Numbered from the stretch's first letter, positions 7,182 to 17,104 are shown. The stretch: 64,000 bases of DNA from Colwellia sp. C1TZA3 (GCF_007954265.1 NZ_VOLS01000016.1:1-64000), one strand, 5' to 3'. Translations and numbers: made by a program. Notes: generated by a model from the sequence alone, not told the origin.

Positions 7182-9467
7182 TTAAGCATTTTTTATTGCT
7201 GCGGCTGTAATCGGTAAGTCTCGCACTCTAACGCCAGTGATTTGGAAAATAGCATTAGCTATCGCAGGTGCTATCGATACTACGCCAGGTTCGCCCAAGC
7301 CAACAGGAAACTCTTCGCTTTCAACAAATTCAATATCAAGCTCAGGTACATCACCCATACGTAATGGTGAGTAAGTGTTTAAGTTGAGATTACTCACTTG
7401 GCCATTTTCTATCGGGCTTTGTTCGTGTAAAGCTAAGCTTACCCCCCAAAGCATAGAGCCTTGAACTTGCGCTAAGGCACCATCAGGATGGACAATAACG
7501 CCGGCATCCACAATCATGGTGAGCTTTTTAACCGTTATTTTTCCTGAGCTAGGTTCTACATGAACCTTTGCAGCACAAGCCATCCAAGCCGGCATGGTAC
7601 GTTCTTGTCCCGCACTTATCGCAATACCCATACCTTCATTTTCGGCTAATTTAACACCTTTGGTTTTTTGCTTAAGGATGCTTAGTACATTCGCTAATCG
7701 CTTGGCACCACCAACACTTTCTGGCGCTTTACCGGCTTGTTTACCTAAACCGTCAAGCATTGATAAGCGAAAATCAATCGGATCAGTATTAGTTTGATGG
7801 GCAATTTCATCAATAAATGATTCTAGTCCCCAAACAATCCAACCTTGGCCAACAGATCTTAACCAACCGGGCAGCATGGTTTGTTGTGCTAGGCTATTAT
7901 TAACCACGCGCACACGATGATTATCCATGCTGTACCAGTGATCAGCGCCACTGGTAGAAAACATATCAACACGCGTTTTTTTGTCTAAGCTTTGAGGCAT
8001 AAATCCTGGTGCCATAGCTAAGGTTGGCCAACCGGCAGCAAGTGCATGCTCCATACCAGTAAATTTATTTTCCTGATCAAATACCGCTCGAAACGAGACG
8101 ACAGATGGCGATCTTGGTTGATCAAATCTAGAGTCATCTTCACGGGTAAAAACCATTTTCACTGGCTTGCCAATCGCTTTAGCGGTTAATACCGCGGGTA
8201 TTGCATAATCGCCAAACAAACGGCGACCAAAACCACCACCGAGATATTGCTGATGCATAACAACTTTGTCATCAGTTACTTGCAGCGCTTTAGCGATTGC
8301 AGGCAAAGTTAATGATTGCCATTGATTACCCGTATAAACATGCCAAAGGCCATCTTTTTCTTCTACGGTCGCATTAACCGGCTCTAAGGCAAAGTGTAAA
8401 GCGGTATGTGTGCGATAAACCGCATCAATAGCTTTATCGGCTTTAGTGCTTGCCACTGAGAAATCGCCCTCATCAACAAACAATCCACCTTCACTCTTAT
8501 CAGCAACTAAACGCTCTCCTTCTTGAAGAATATCTTGCTCACTGACCTTAGCTGTTTTACCTGCTTGGTAGCTGACATTTAAGGCATCAGCCGCTTGAAT
8601 AGCGCCATAATAACTATCGGCCGCGACACTAACCCAACCTTGCAGATGGTCACTCGGATCTTGTAGAAGATGATAGCCCAAATAACCTTTGATTTTCTGA
8701 GCAGCACTATCGTCAACATTCGTGACTTTACTGCCATATCGGGTCGGTGGAACAATAGGGCGGGCATAAACCATACCGGCCAACTCAATATCAATACCGT
8801 AAACGGCTGAACCATTAGTTTTAGCGGGAATATCAAGCGCTAAGCTCGGCTTTCCAACTAAAGTTCTTTTACTTGCAGGTTTTAACGGTAAAGCGCTAAT
8901 TTCTTCTGGTGTAAAGGTACGATTAAAACTGCCCTTGGCGACAATGTCACCAAAACTAATCGAGCGATCTTGATAGAGTACCGCGCCATTTTCTACGCTA
9001 CATTGCTCTGCAGGGCAATTTAATATTTTTGCTGCCGCTTCTATTAAGGCTATCCGACCTGCAGCACCCGCTTGAGACAGTGGCTTGAATGTTTGAAAAA
9101 CTGACCATGAACCACCCGTGACCATATAACCCCATTTAGGATCGGTGTCGACATGGGTGATGGAGACTTTAGACCAATCAGCCCCTAGCTCATCAGCAAC
9201 AACGCGTGCCAGTGCAGTGCCAATATGTTGGCCCATTTCTGCCTTAGCAATATTAATGTTCACTTCACCCAATGGATTAATTTCAAACCAAACTGTTGGG
9301 GAAAATAATTTATTTTTCAGCGTTTCTTGTGGGCTGTTATCTAAGCCTACTGCACCAACTAGCGGGGCAAAAGCCATTAACAGTGAGCCACTGACCGAGC
9401 CTACTAAAAATCGACGTCGAGATAAGCTGACATTATTTTTTGCATCTTTAATATTTTTCATTGCCAT
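7182..9467 (-). CDS. Xanthine dehydrogenase-family molybdopterin-binding subunit (IorB-like), Tat-exported
   Basis: This 761-aa large subunit resembles the beta subunit of isoquinoline 1-oxidoreductase and periplasmic aldehyde dehydrogenases. It binds the molybdenum cofactor and oxidises an aldehyde or N-heterocycle. A twin-arginine signal (SRRRFLVG then a hydrophobic stretch) opens the protein. The GGGFGRR cofactor-binding motif and the C-terminal GLGEPGV motif, whose Glu is the catalytic base in the family, are present. It starts at an ATG with AAAGG upstream, 6 nt after the stop of its [2Fe-2S] partner. The true substrate cannot be read from sequence. Confidence 0.93.
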   Translation of the reverse strand: MAMKNIKDAKNNVSLSRRRFLVGSVSGSLLMAFAPLVGAVGLDNSPQETLKNKLFSPTVWFEINPLGEVNINIAKAEMGQHIGTALARVVADELGADWSKVSITHVDTDPKWGYMVTGGSWSVFQTFKPLSQAGAAGRIALIEAAAKILNCPAEQCSVENGAVLYQDRSISFGDIVAKGSFNRTFTPEEISALPLKPASKRTLVGKPSLALDIPAKTNGSAVYGIDIELAGMVYARPIVPPTRYGSKVTNVDDSAAQKIKGYLGYHLLQDPSDHLQGWVSVAADSYYGAIQAADALNVSYQAGKTAKVSEQDILQEGERLVADKSEGGLFVDEGDFSVASTKADKAIDAVYRTHTALHFALEPVNATVEEKDGLWHVYTGNQWQSLTLPAIAKALQVTDDKVVMHQQYLGGGFGRRLFGDYAIPAVLTAKAIGKPVKMVFTREDDSRFDQPRSPSVVSFRAVFDQENKFTGMEHALAAGWPTLAMAPGFMPQSLDKKTRVDMFSTSGADHWYSMDNHRVRVVNNSLAQQTMLPGWLRSVGQGWIVWGLESFIDEIAHQTNTDPIDFRLSMLDGLGKQAGKAPESVGGAKRLANVLSILKQKTKGVKLAENEGMGIAISAGQERTMPAWMACAAKVHVEPSSGKITVKKLTMIVDAGVIVHPDGALAQVQGSMLWGVSLALHEQSPIENGQVSNLNLNTYSPLRMGDVPELDIEFVESEEFPVGLGEPGVVSIAPAIANAIFQITGVRVRDLPITAAAIKNA

Positions 9468-9473
9468 ACGCCT

Positions 9474-9968
9474 TTATGATTGTTGCGTTGAAGAGCTAGG
9501 ATCAAAAGTTTGTACCTCGGCTGACATCACACCTGCCGCATTTTTAATTGCACTTTTAATCCGTACATAGGCCATACAGCGACATAAATTTCCACTCATA
9601 TGGTCAACAATTTCTTGGTCACTCGGCGACGAATTACTGGCTAATAAAGTAGCTGCTTGCATAATTTGTCCTGACTGGCAGTAACCACATTGTGGCACCT
9701 GTTCATCAACCCATGTTTGTTGTAATGGATGTTTATTTTCTAAACCTTCAATCGTGGTGATATTTTTATTTTTTGCTGCTATTAATGGATAAGAGCATGT
9801 TCTAACTGGCGCACCGTCAATATGCACGGTACACGCACCACACAGACCAATACCACAGCCAAATTTTGTGCCTTTAAAACCAAACTCATCACGGATAACC
9901 CACAATAGTGGTGTGTTTACATCAGCAGCAGAGGAAACCTTGTTCCCATTTAACTTGAATACGATCAT
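9474..9968 (-). CDS. (2Fe-2S)-binding subunit of molybdenum hydroxylase (IorA-like)
   Basis: This 164-aa small subunit carries two [2Fe-2S] clusters: a plant-ferredoxin-type site ([15 protein letters not shown] ... RTC) and a helical-domain site (CGYCQSGQ ... GNLCRC). It passes electrons from the Mo centre to an acceptor. The start is placed at the ATG at 9968, with GGGAGAG 8 nt upstream; an in-frame TTG at 9983 overlaps that ribosome site and is unlikely. It is the first gene of a two-gene operon. It has no signal of its own and is probably carried out with the Tat-exported large subunit. Confidence 0.94.
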   Translation of the reverse strand: MIVFKLNGNKVSSAADVNTPLLWVIRDEFGFKGTKFGCGIGLCGACTVHIDGAPVRTCSYPLIAAKNKNITTIEGLENKHPLQQTWVDEQVPQCGYCQSGQIMQAATLLASNSSPSDQEIVDHMSGNLCRCMAYVRIKSAIKNAAGVMSAEVQTFDPSSSTQQS

Positions 9969-10304
9969 AGTTTTCTCTCCCAAAATTGAGTTGAAACATT
10001 AACAACTCATCAATTTATTAAGTACGCCACATATGGCAGTGGCTGATTATTTATCTGTGGCACTCACTGACATGGCTCATATGAGTTTTTCAGGGAATTA
10101 CTTTCCTAAACAAACCGCTGGGCCAACCAATACACCGTTAGCATTGCTGCTAAATTTCTCTATATTTAATCGTTGTTTTTTTGATTTCTAAAGTCTAACA
10201 AAGCCATTGATTAACATAGCACTAAACGCCGTTTTATTATGCACTTTATAGCGTTAAGTTTAGCACTTTCTATTTATTTATTGCTGTTTATTTCACAAAC
10301 AGGA
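9969..10304. other. Intergenic region upstream of the first IorAB pair
   Basis: No gene is visible. It should hold the promoter of the two-gene operon. A 10-bp perfect palindrome, CTCATATGAG, at 10076-10085 could be a regulator site, but nothing else supports that. A weak CTGTTT/AAACAG stem (10284-10302) lies just past the GST stop. Confidence 0.35.
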
Positions 10305-10973
10305 TTAAGCATAATCGTAAGTGCCACCTGATTTTATGGCTTTTTGATACGCTGGCCGAGCCTGAAAACGTTTAACGTAAGCCATGATTTTTGGATAGTG
10401 TTGAGCAACTGTTTTTCTTGCCGCCCATGCTTCTAGAGGAAAACTCATTTGAATATCAGCACCTGATAGCTGCTCACCGGCAAACCATTCGTTATCCGTT
10501 AAATGACTTTCAATTAAGGCTAAATTAGCGGTGATGTTAGGCCCAACATAGCCCGCCATTACTTTTTTCATAATGGCTTTAGCGATGTATTTAACAAAAA
10601 ATGGCTTCGACCTTTGTACTGCCTTTTCTAAAATAAGTTTCAACAATAATTGCTGCATCATAGTACCTTCAGCAAAGTGTAACCAGTATAAATACTGGCG
10701 ATGCGCTTCAGTTTTAGTCTCTGGAATAAAGTTACCCTCACCATAGGTTTGAGCAAGATATTCAATAATCGCTCCAGATTCTGCAATAGTGATGTCTCCA
10801 TCGGTAATTATTGGAGATTTACCCAAAGGATGTATTTTTTTAAGGCTAGCAGGCGCTAGATTAGTCTTGAGATCACGTTGGTATTGTTTTACTTCATAAG
10901 GGACGCCAAGCTCTTCCAAAGCCCAAAGAACCCGTTGAGACCGAGAATTATTTAAGTGATGTACAATAACCAT
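10305..10973 (-). CDS. Glutathione S-transferase family protein
   Basis: This 222-aa cytoplasmic enzyme has an N-terminal thioredoxin-like GST domain (about 1-80: VHHLNNSRSQRVLWALEELG, then HPLGKSPIITDGD, with ESGAIIEYL contacting glutathione) and an all-helical C-terminal domain. The Ser in NNSRS is in the position of the activating Ser/Cys of bacterial GSTs. The ATG at 10973 has GGAG upstream; an in-frame TTG four codons earlier overlaps that site. It is a single gene, separated by a repeat element from a divergent AraC regulator that may control it. Confidence 0.93.
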   Translation of the reverse strand: MVIVHHLNNSRSQRVLWALEELGVPYEVKQYQRDLKTNLAPASLKKIHPLGKSPIITDGDITIAESGAIIEYLAQTYGEGNFIPETKTEAHRQYLYWLHFAEGTMMQQLLLKLILEKAVQRSKPFFVKYIAKAIMKKVMAGYVGPNITANLALIESHLTDNEWFAGEQLSGADIQMSFPLEAWAARKTVAQHYPKIMAYVKRFQARPAYQKAIKSGGTYDYA

Positions 10974-11005
10974 AGTTTTCTCCAATAAGATAAAATATCA
11001 ACTAA

Positions 11006-11162
11006 TATCAATCCCATTAAGTTATTACTCACTTGTACTAGTTAAAATAGCTCAAGGCTGTGTTGCTCTCAATCCCAATAGCCAGCTATTGCTCAATCGA
11101 GCGCCTTACCTTGAGTTATTTTTCCTGCGCACAACAAGATCACAAACTTAATGGAACTGGTA
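11006..11162 (+). repeat. 157-bp MITE-like element, copy 3
   Basis: This full-length copy has one change in the first four bases (TATC for TACC). It fills much of the intergenic space between the GST gene and the AraC regulator, so it may affect the promoters on either side. Confidence 0.92.
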
Positions 11163-11327
11163 TAAGCTATTGCCATTCGATTGCCAGAGTTAAGCATTTA
11201 CCTTGGCAATTCATTTTTTATGACCACGACTTAGAGCACAATAGTGTAAGTATGGCTTATTTTAGTATCTTTATTGCTTGCTGTCGCATAGGATTGAACC
11301 CTATAATTATACTATTGGACTATTTTC

Positions 11328-12179
11328 ATGCTTTGGACTTCCAGTGTTGTATTACATCACGATATCGAGCAACACCACCATAACCTGCATGAGTTTGTGG
11401 TCTGTTTACAAGGAAGTGTAAACATCCGCATTAATGACGAGGTACATCATTTTTCAGCTGGACACTCTGCTTTTATCCCTGCTAAATGTCCACATACCAT
11501 TGCTGTTGATAAGCAAGGCCAGACCAAGTTACTCTTTGTCTGCATTGATCCGCCATCATTTGATACGTTGTCAAACCCCACCAACCGACTGTTTTTAAAT
11601 ACGCTCTCTGAAGGCGAATTTTTAATAAATAATCATCTCTTAAACACTGATGACAACACTCAGGAAATGCAAAAAATTGCCAATGAAATCGAAAAACTTC
11701 CTGATTCCAGCTCACTACTGCATGCCAGTTTAAAAGAGAATTTATACTTGCGGTTATTACTTATTCATATGAGTAGTGCCGGTTATGAACAGAAAACACG
11801 TGCGCAATCATCACAACGAATGACTAAAGCTCAGAATTGGATCCATGACAACCATGCCCTTGATATCACGCTGGAAATGGTAGCAAATGAAGTTAATATA
11901 TCAAGAAGTCATTTTGCTCGCCAATTTCGTCTACACACAGGATTCAGTGTTATTGAGTATCTCCTTAAGGTGCGCTGTGATGCCGTAGCTAAATTACTTG
12001 CAAGCTCAGACACCGATATAACAGCAGTAGCTTTTGCCACAGGCTTTAGTAATTTAAGCCATTTATACCGACACTTTAAACGCCGCTATGGCATAACTCC
12101 AGGTGCTTTTCGGCAGATGATTAAAAATCAAGGCACGGCACTGACGGCTCAATCCAATGAAGAAATACGAAAAGTTTAA
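11328..12179 (+). CDS. AraC-family transcriptional regulator
   Basis: This 283-aa regulator has an N-terminal cupin-type sensor (about 8-90; HHHNLHEFVVCLQG, then HSAFIPAKCPHTI) and a C-terminal double helix-turn-helix AraC domain (about 165-265; ITLEMVANEVNISRSHFARQF and VAFATGFSNLSHLYRHFKRR). The start is the ATG at 11328, with a weak GGA upstream. Its nearest neighbours are the divergent GST and molybdenum hydroxylase operon, which are possible targets. Ligand unknown. Confidence 0.92.
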   Translation: MLWTSSVVLHHDIEQHHHNLHEFVVCLQGSVNIRINDEVHHFSAGHSAFIPAKCPHTIAVDKQGQTKLLFVCIDPPSFDTLSNPTNRLFLNTLSEGEFLINNHLLNTDDNTQEMQKIANEIEKLPDSSSLLHASLKENLYLRLLLIHMSSAGYEQKTRAQSSQRMTKAQNWIHDNHALDITLEMVANEVNISRSHFARQFRLHTGFSVIEYLLKVRCDAVAKLLASSDTDITAVAFATGFSNLSHLYRHFKRRYGITPGAFRQMIKNQGTALTAQSNEEIRKV

Positions 12180-12407
12180 GCTAAATTTAGTCAGCTATAA
12201 ATAATAAAATATTAACTAAAATGTCTTCTTATAAGTTTTGAGTGATATTTTGTGAGTTTCAGCTTTATGTTTTTAATTGTGGGATATTAAGCCACTAATT
12301 CTCCACCCGTTTAATATTAAAAATGGCATAAAAAAGCTTTTACCTAAGTAAGAGCTTTCTAACAATGTAGTTAATCATATTCGTAAACACATAAAATTTT
12401 TGGGTTA

Positions 12408-12435
12408 TACCAAGTTGATTAATGATCTGCTCACT
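12408..12435 (+). repeat. Solo terminus of the third repeat family
   Basis: TACCAAGTTGATTAATGATC and the bases after it match the left end of the element at 17105-17424. No matching right end is seen nearby, so this is a decayed or solo end. The rest of 12180-12645 holds a weak hairpin (12333-12358) and the terminator below. Confidence 0.5.
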
Positions 12436-12493
12436 GTTTTATTAGCTTAGATTTTAACCGCTAAAAATTTTACTACCTAAAAATTAGACATAA

Positions 12494-12524
12494 AAAATCC
12501 GATGAATAGCTTTCATCGGATTTT
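12494..12524. terminator. Bidirectional terminator between the AraC and isocitrate lyase genes
   Basis: A 13-bp perfect stem (AAAATCCGATGAA, 12494-12506/12512-12524) with a 5-nt loop is flanked by A-rich sequence on the left and T on the right. It serves the convergent genes. Confidence 0.85.
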
Positions 12525-12645
12525 AGTTTTCTGACCAACTTTTAAGCTAAACTTTCTTAACTTGTAAGCATTACGGCTTAAAGACAGTATTATTATTACT
12601 GCAGTTGGCTTTGCTTTACTCGCCAACGATTAAGCTAGTGTGCTA

Positions 12646-14229
12646 TTAAAACTGGTTAGAGGTGTTGTTTGCGCCACCGGCTTTAAGTGCGTTCTCACCA
12701 GCAAAGTATTCTTTGTGGTCATCACCCATATCAGAACCTGACATGTTTTGATGTTTAACACAGGCGATACCTTGACGAATTTCTTTACGTTGTACACCTT
12801 CAACATAACCCAACATACCCGCATCACCAAAGTATTCTTTCGCAAGGTTATCAGTAGATAAGGCCGCTGTATGGTATGTAGGCAGTGTAATTAAGTGATG
12901 AAAAATACCCGCTTCACGTGAAGTATCTGCTTGGAAACTACGAATTTTATCATCTGCAGCTGCAGCTAATTCAGTCGTATCGTAATTAACATCCATTAAA
13001 TCAGCACGAACATAACTAGATACATCGGCACCCGCAGCAACCATTGCATCGAAGGCTTGTTGACGGAAGTTTAACGTCCAGTTAAATGATGGGCTGTTGT
13101 TGTAAACCAGCTTAGCATTTGGAATTTCTTTACGTACTTCATCCATCATTGCCGTGATGTCAGCAACGTTTGGTGTTGCCGTTTCAATCCAAAGTAAGTC
13201 AGCGCCCGCTTTAATTGCTTCGATGCTGTCAAATACACAACGCTCTTCACCGGTACCTTGACGAAACTGATATAAACCAGAAGGTAAGCGCTTAGGACGC
13301 ACTAGCTTACCATTACGGTTGAAACAAACATCGCCTTCAGCCATGTCAGCTACGTCAATTTCTTCAACGTCTAGGAAAGAGTTATATATGTCACCTTGAT
13401 CGCCAGGCTCTTTAACCACGGCGATTTCTTTAGTCAAGCCAGCACCTTCAGAGTCAGTACGAGAAACAATAATACCGTTGTCGATGCCTAGCTCTAGGAA
13501 TGCATGACGCAAGGCACGAATTTTAGAATGAAAGTCTGCATGAGGCACCGTCACTTTACCGTCTTGGTGTCCACATTGTTTTTCATCAGCCACTTGGTTT
13601 TCAATTTGAAGTGCACATGCACCCGCTTCTATCATTTGCTTAGCCATGATATAAGTTGCTTCTGCGTTACCAAAGCCTGCATCGATATCAGCAATAATTG
13701 GCACAACGTGTGTTACATGGTTATCAATTTGCTCTTGAATAGCGACTTTGTCACCATCGCTTGCTGCGTCTAGGTCACGAAAAAGACCACCTAGTTCACG
13801 GGCATCTGCTTGACGTAGAAAAGTGTAAAGCTCAGCAACCAAAGCAGCTACTGAAGTTTTTTCGTGCATAGATTGATCAGGAAGAGGGCCAAACTCACTG
13901 CGTAGTGCCGCAACCATCCAACCAGAAAGATATAAGTAACGACGGTCTGTTTGACCAGCAAAATGTTTCTTGATAGAAATCATCTTCTGTTGGCCAATAA
14001 AACCATGCCAACAACCTAAAGATTGAGTGTACTTAGAGCTATCAGCGTCAAAAGCATCCATATCAGCACGCATAATGTTTGCTGTGTACTGAGCAATGTC
14101 TAAACCAGTTTTAAATTTGTTCTGTGCTCGCATACGGGCTACTGATTCAGGATTAATGGCATTCCATGAACTGCCAGCTTTTGCTTTAATTGCTTGAACT
14201 GCTTCGATTGCACTTTGGTAATTAGACAT
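12646..14229 (-). CDS. aceA: Isocitrate lyase, long form
   Basis: This cytoplasmic enzyme splits isocitrate into glyoxylate and succinate, the first step of the glyoxylate shunt. At 527 aa it belongs to the longer subfamily found in Pseudomonas and Colwellia. The active-site loop reads KQCGHQDGK (about 220), with the catalytic Cys in the family's KxCGH signature. IADIDAGFGNAEATY carries metal-binding acidic residues, and the NNSPSFNW segment is present near 385. GGAG lies 8 nt upstream of the ATG. It is divergent from a LysR regulator, and malate synthase is 3.3 kb away. Confidence 0.97.
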   Translation of the reverse strand: MSNYQSAIEAVQAIKAKAGSSWNAINPESVARMRAQNKFKTGLDIAQYTANIMRADMDAFDADSSKYTQSLGCWHGFIGQQKMISIKKHFAGQTDRRYLYLSGWMVAALRSEFGPLPDQSMHEKTSVAALVAELYTFLRQADARELGGLFRDLDAASDGDKVAIQEQIDNHVTHVVPIIADIDAGFGNAEATYIMAKQMIEAGACALQIENQVADEKQCGHQDGKVTVPHADFHSKIRALRHAFLELGIDNGIIVSRTDSEGAGLTKEIAVVKEPGDQGDIYNSFLDVEEIDVADMAEGDVCFNRNGKLVRPKRLPSGLYQFRQGTGEERCVFDSIEAIKAGADLLWIETATPNVADITAMMDEVRKEIPNAKLVYNNSPSFNWTLNFRQQAFDAMVAAGADVSSYVRADLMDVNYDTTELAAAADDKIRSFQADTSREAGIFHHLITLPTYHTAALSTDNLAKEYFGDAGMLGYVEGVQRKEIRQGIACVKHQNMSGSDMGDDHKEYFAGENALKAGGANNTSNQF

Positions 14230-14580
14230 ATTACTTTCTCCAAAAATTTTAACTGACAGTATTTATAATTTTAATTTTTATGGTGTAACTACTTTTTTAT
14301 AAGCTGTTTCACCGGACAAGACAAATACTAAACCAGTCACTATAAATAAACAAAATATATAATTAAAATCCTTACCATTCACAGCGCGAATAGTGGTGTA
14401 TTAACTCTAAAAAATAAAAGTAAATAATTCAATAAATTCAAACGCTAAGTAACCCAGTTAATAAAAGCCGTGGGATGATAACCGTGAGTTTAATTTATGT
14501 TTTCCATTGAATTTACTTGATTATCACTATAAGCCATGACATATATCTAGGTTATACTTTTGTTCTAGATTATTAATGTT
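14230..14580. promoter_or_regulatory. Divergent control region between aceA and the LysR gene
   Basis: These 351 AT-rich bases hold no gene and must contain both promoters. I see no clean inverted repeat or strong -35/-10 pair that I would name. Confidence 0.4.
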
Positions 14581-15516
14581 ATGAATATCTCAAAAATTGA
14601 TTTAAACCTACTGATTTATCTTGATGTTTTACTTAGAGAGAAAAATGTTACACGCGCAGCGGGTCAGTTAAATATTACCCAACCGGCGATGAGTAATGGT
14701 TTAAAAAGATTGCGTACGCTTTTCAACGATCCTATTTTAGTCAGGACATCAGATGGTATGGTGCCTACCGAACGTGCTAGGGCTTTAGCGCCTGCTATTC
14801 GTAAAATTTTGCTAGAGCTAGAAGAGGCGTTACAAGGTGAAGAAGAATTTAACGAGCTCAGTAGCCAGCGGGTTTTCCGTCTTATGGCCAGTGACTATGC
14901 GGCTTCTACGTTATTACCCAAATTATTGAAACGGATCAACCAAATAGCACCTAACGTGACCATTGACATCATGACACCCAGTGATGTTAATTTTCATGAT
15001 GTTGAGGCCGGTAAAATTGATATGGCCATTAACCGTTTTGATGAGTTACCACAATCTTTTCATCAAAAAACTATTTGGCGAGATTCTTTCTCATGCCTGT
15101 TAAGTGCCAAGAACCCGATCGTGTCAAAATTTAACCTTAGCACTTACCTCAGTGCTAAGCATGTTTGGGTATCTAAAACCGGCTTTGGTGTCGGTGTTGG
15201 CATGGATCCAAAAGATGTGCAAAAATTAGGTTGGGTTGATGAAGCCTTAGCACGCTTAGGTAAACAGCGTAACATTAAAGTATTTACACGAAATTACCAC
15301 GTGGCAATGCAACTTGCACTTGAAGATGAATTAGTCGCCACCTTACCGACGCGAGCCGCATTAATTCATAAAAACGATGCTAATTATACCGTGCTTAAAC
15401 CACCATTTGATATTCCTGACATTGAACTAAAAATGATTTGGAGCCCACTGTTACACCATGATGCTAGTCATATATGGTTTAGACAGTTGGTTATTGAAGC
15501 CGCCAATGAAGGCTAA
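14581..15516 (+). CDS. LysR-family transcriptional regulator
   Basis: This 311-aa regulator has an N-terminal winged helix-turn-helix (about 6-65; RAAGQLNITQPAMSNGLKRLR) and a periplasmic-binding-protein-like effector domain (about 93-300). It overlaps or abuts the lrgA-like gene and is divergent from aceA. LysR genes next to lrgAB/cidAB often control them in response to an organic acid, and it could also act on aceA. No clear Shine-Dalgarno precedes the ATG. Confidence 0.93.
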   Translation: MNISKIDLNLLIYLDVLLREKNVTRAAGQLNITQPAMSNGLKRLRTLFNDPILVRTSDGMVPTERARALAPAIRKILLELEEALQGEEEFNELSSQRVFRLMASDYAASTLLPKLLKRINQIAPNVTIDIMTPSDVNFHDVEAGKIDMAINRFDELPQSFHQKTIWRDSFSCLLSAKNPIVSKFNLSTYLSAKHVWVSKTGFGVGVGMDPKDVQKLGWVDEALARLGKQRNIKVFTRNYHVAMQLALEDELVATLPTRAALIHKNDANYTVLKPPFDIPDIELKMIWSPLLHHDASHIWFRQLVIEAANEG

Positions 15517-15532
15517 TAAGGACACAGTCAGT

Positions 15533-15901
15533 GTGATCACCTTTAAGCAAAAAACCTTTAATGTTTTGTATAGCATTTTTGCGATTTTTAGTTGTCTTGC
15601 TCTGGGTAAGTTATGCTCGTATTTTGCGCCAATATTACCGGGGAGTTTATACGGCTTAATTATTTTTACCCTAACACTGCACTTTCGCCTGTTTAATGCT
15701 GATCGTATTAAAAGCAGTGTTATGTGGTGCTTAAAGCATATGGGGGTATGTTTTGTGCCTGCCGGTGTTGGTATTATTAACCACTTTGAATTAATCAAAC
15801 AATTTGGCATCGCCATAGTCGCCATTACCTTTGTCACCACTTTCCTATTACTGACGGTTGTTGGCTTACATTATCAGCGCTACGCTGTTGACGATGAGTA
15901 A
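15533..15901 (+). CDS. lrgA: LrgA/CidA-family membrane protein
   Basis: This small inner-membrane protein of about 122 aa has four hydrophobic helices and the family's PGSLYGL segment after the second helix. LrgA/CidA with LrgB/CidB form paired membrane proteins, first described as holin-like, and linked in Bacillus (PftAB) to pyruvate passage. I place the start at GTG 15533, with AAGGA 11 nt upstream; an in-frame ATG at 15506 would overlap the LysR gene by 11 nt and has a poor ribosome site. It is 5 nt from lrgB and in one operon with it. Confidence 0.88.
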   Translation: MITFKQKTFNVLYSIFAIFSCLALGKLCSYFAPILPGSLYGLIIFTLTLHFRLFNADRIKSSVMWCLKHMGVCFVPAGVGIINHFELIKQFGIAIVAITFVTTFLLLTVVGLHYQRYAVDDE

Positions 15902-15906
15902 CCCTG

Positions 15907-16623
15907 ATGATAACTGAGCTATTAAACAACCATATACTGTCCTCTATTTTTGCTGTAGTTAGTACTATTGCACTGTTTCAGCTGACTGCGGTCTTTCAAC
16001 GCAAACTAAACGCAATTTGGTTGCAACCCATGCTAATAAGTATTTTAGCCATTATTGCTATCTTACTTTGGCAAGACATTAGTTTTGAAAGTTATTTTTC
16101 AAGCTCTTGGCTGCTTAATGCGTTGCTTGAACCCGCGGTTGTGGCATTAGGTTTTCCGCTATATCAGCACTTAGAAACCATTACTAAACAGTGGAAGAGT
16201 ATTATTTTAGTGTTATTATTTGGTGCATTTATTGCCATTGTCAGCAGCTTTGTTATTACTATGCTGTTAATCGGCGATTACTCTATTGCCGTGGCACTAT
16301 CACTAAAATCGGTTACCACACCCATCGCCATTGCCATTGCCGGTCAATTAGACGGTAATACCGCTATTACGGCCTTTGCCATTATTCTTGCAGGATTTTT
16401 TGGCGCTTTAGTTGGCCCACCTTGGCTACGATTTATTAAGGTCAAATCACCTAAAGCACAAGGCTTGGCTATTGGCGCAGCGAGTCATGCTATTGGCACA
16501 GCAACAGTTAGTAATATTAGTTACGAGCATGCCGCTTATAGCTCATTGGCTTTAATTGTTTCGGCTGTTATTACTGCACTGCTCAGCCCATTTATTATTA
16601 ATTTTTTGGCGACACTTTTCTAG
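15907..16623 (+). CDS. lrgB: LrgB/CidB-family membrane protein
   Basis: This 238-aa multi-helix inner-membrane protein carries LrgB signatures: EPAVVALGFPLYQ near residue 75, SLKSVTTPIAIAI near 137, and GAASHAIGTATV near 197. It is the partner of the LrgA-like protein directly upstream. Position between the two glyoxylate-shunt genes suggests a role in moving C2-C3 acids rather than cell lysis, but this is inference. Confidence 0.94.
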   Translation: MITELLNNHILSSIFAVVSTIALFQLTAVFQRKLNAIWLQPMLISILAIIAILLWQDISFESYFSSSWLLNALLEPAVVALGFPLYQHLETITKQWKSIILVLLFGAFIAIVSSFVITMLLIGDYSIAVALSLKSVTTPIAIAIAGQLDGNTAITAFAIILAGFFGALVGPPWLRFIKVKSPKAQGLAIGAASHAIGTATVSNISYEHAAYSSLALIVSAVITALLSPFIINFLATLF

Positions 16624-16919
16624 TTTGATTAGCCTAATACTAGTTTCATCGATGGGATTAGCTAAGCTACTGTAGAGAGATAAAAAGTGGCCAAATAGAA
16701 GCTATTTATTTTAATCAACCGTGGTGCTAATTATTAGATAATACAGTAAATTATTATTTTAACGTGCTGAAGTACCTAGAAAAAATACTTAGAAAAAATG
16801 GGCTTGAACGCGTTATTTTATGGCAAACTTCACCTTTAATCTGTGGGCATATATGATAAAAAATAAAAAAGCATCCTTTATCTCAAAACCTTGATTGACC
16901 TATATAAACATTTATTCAG

Positions 16920-16970
16920 CCTTGTTATCCCTGTTATTCATTCGCCGCATGAATAACAGGGATAACAAGG
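16920..16970. repeat. Perfect 22-bp inverted repeat
   Basis: Arms at 16920-16941 and 16949-16970 are perfectly complementary around TCGCCGC. The left arm begins CCTTGTTATCCCTG. No T-tract follows. It lies 300 bp past lrgB and 580 bp before glcB, so it could be a Rho-independent structure without U-tail, an mRNA-end stabiliser or a protein site. Confidence 0.8.
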
Positions 16971-17104
16971 ATAAGCACAAAAAATAATATCAATAAAGGT
17001 ATACTAAAATTAAAGCGACATGCGGCTTATGATAATCAATAATGAATTAACTTTATTAGCATTTTAAAAGACAAAACACTTGGCTAAAGTAATAGCTATT
17101 GTTA

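Noticed and set aside
11060-11383. Recurring short frames beginning MLLSIPIASYCS or MLLSLPIASYCS (also 26015, 50644, 60718)
   Set aside because: They are translations of the 157-bp repeat and end in unrelated flanking sequence; not genes.
12630-12845. Short frames inside aceA, the RND permease, ffh and other large genes on the opposite strand
   Set aside because: They are shadow frames of strongly recognised genes, with no ribosome site or domain.
16920-16970. Similarity of the inverted repeat arm to the I-SceI homing site (TGTTATCCCT)
   Set aside because: Only ten bases agree and no homing endonuclease or intron is nearby; coincidence.
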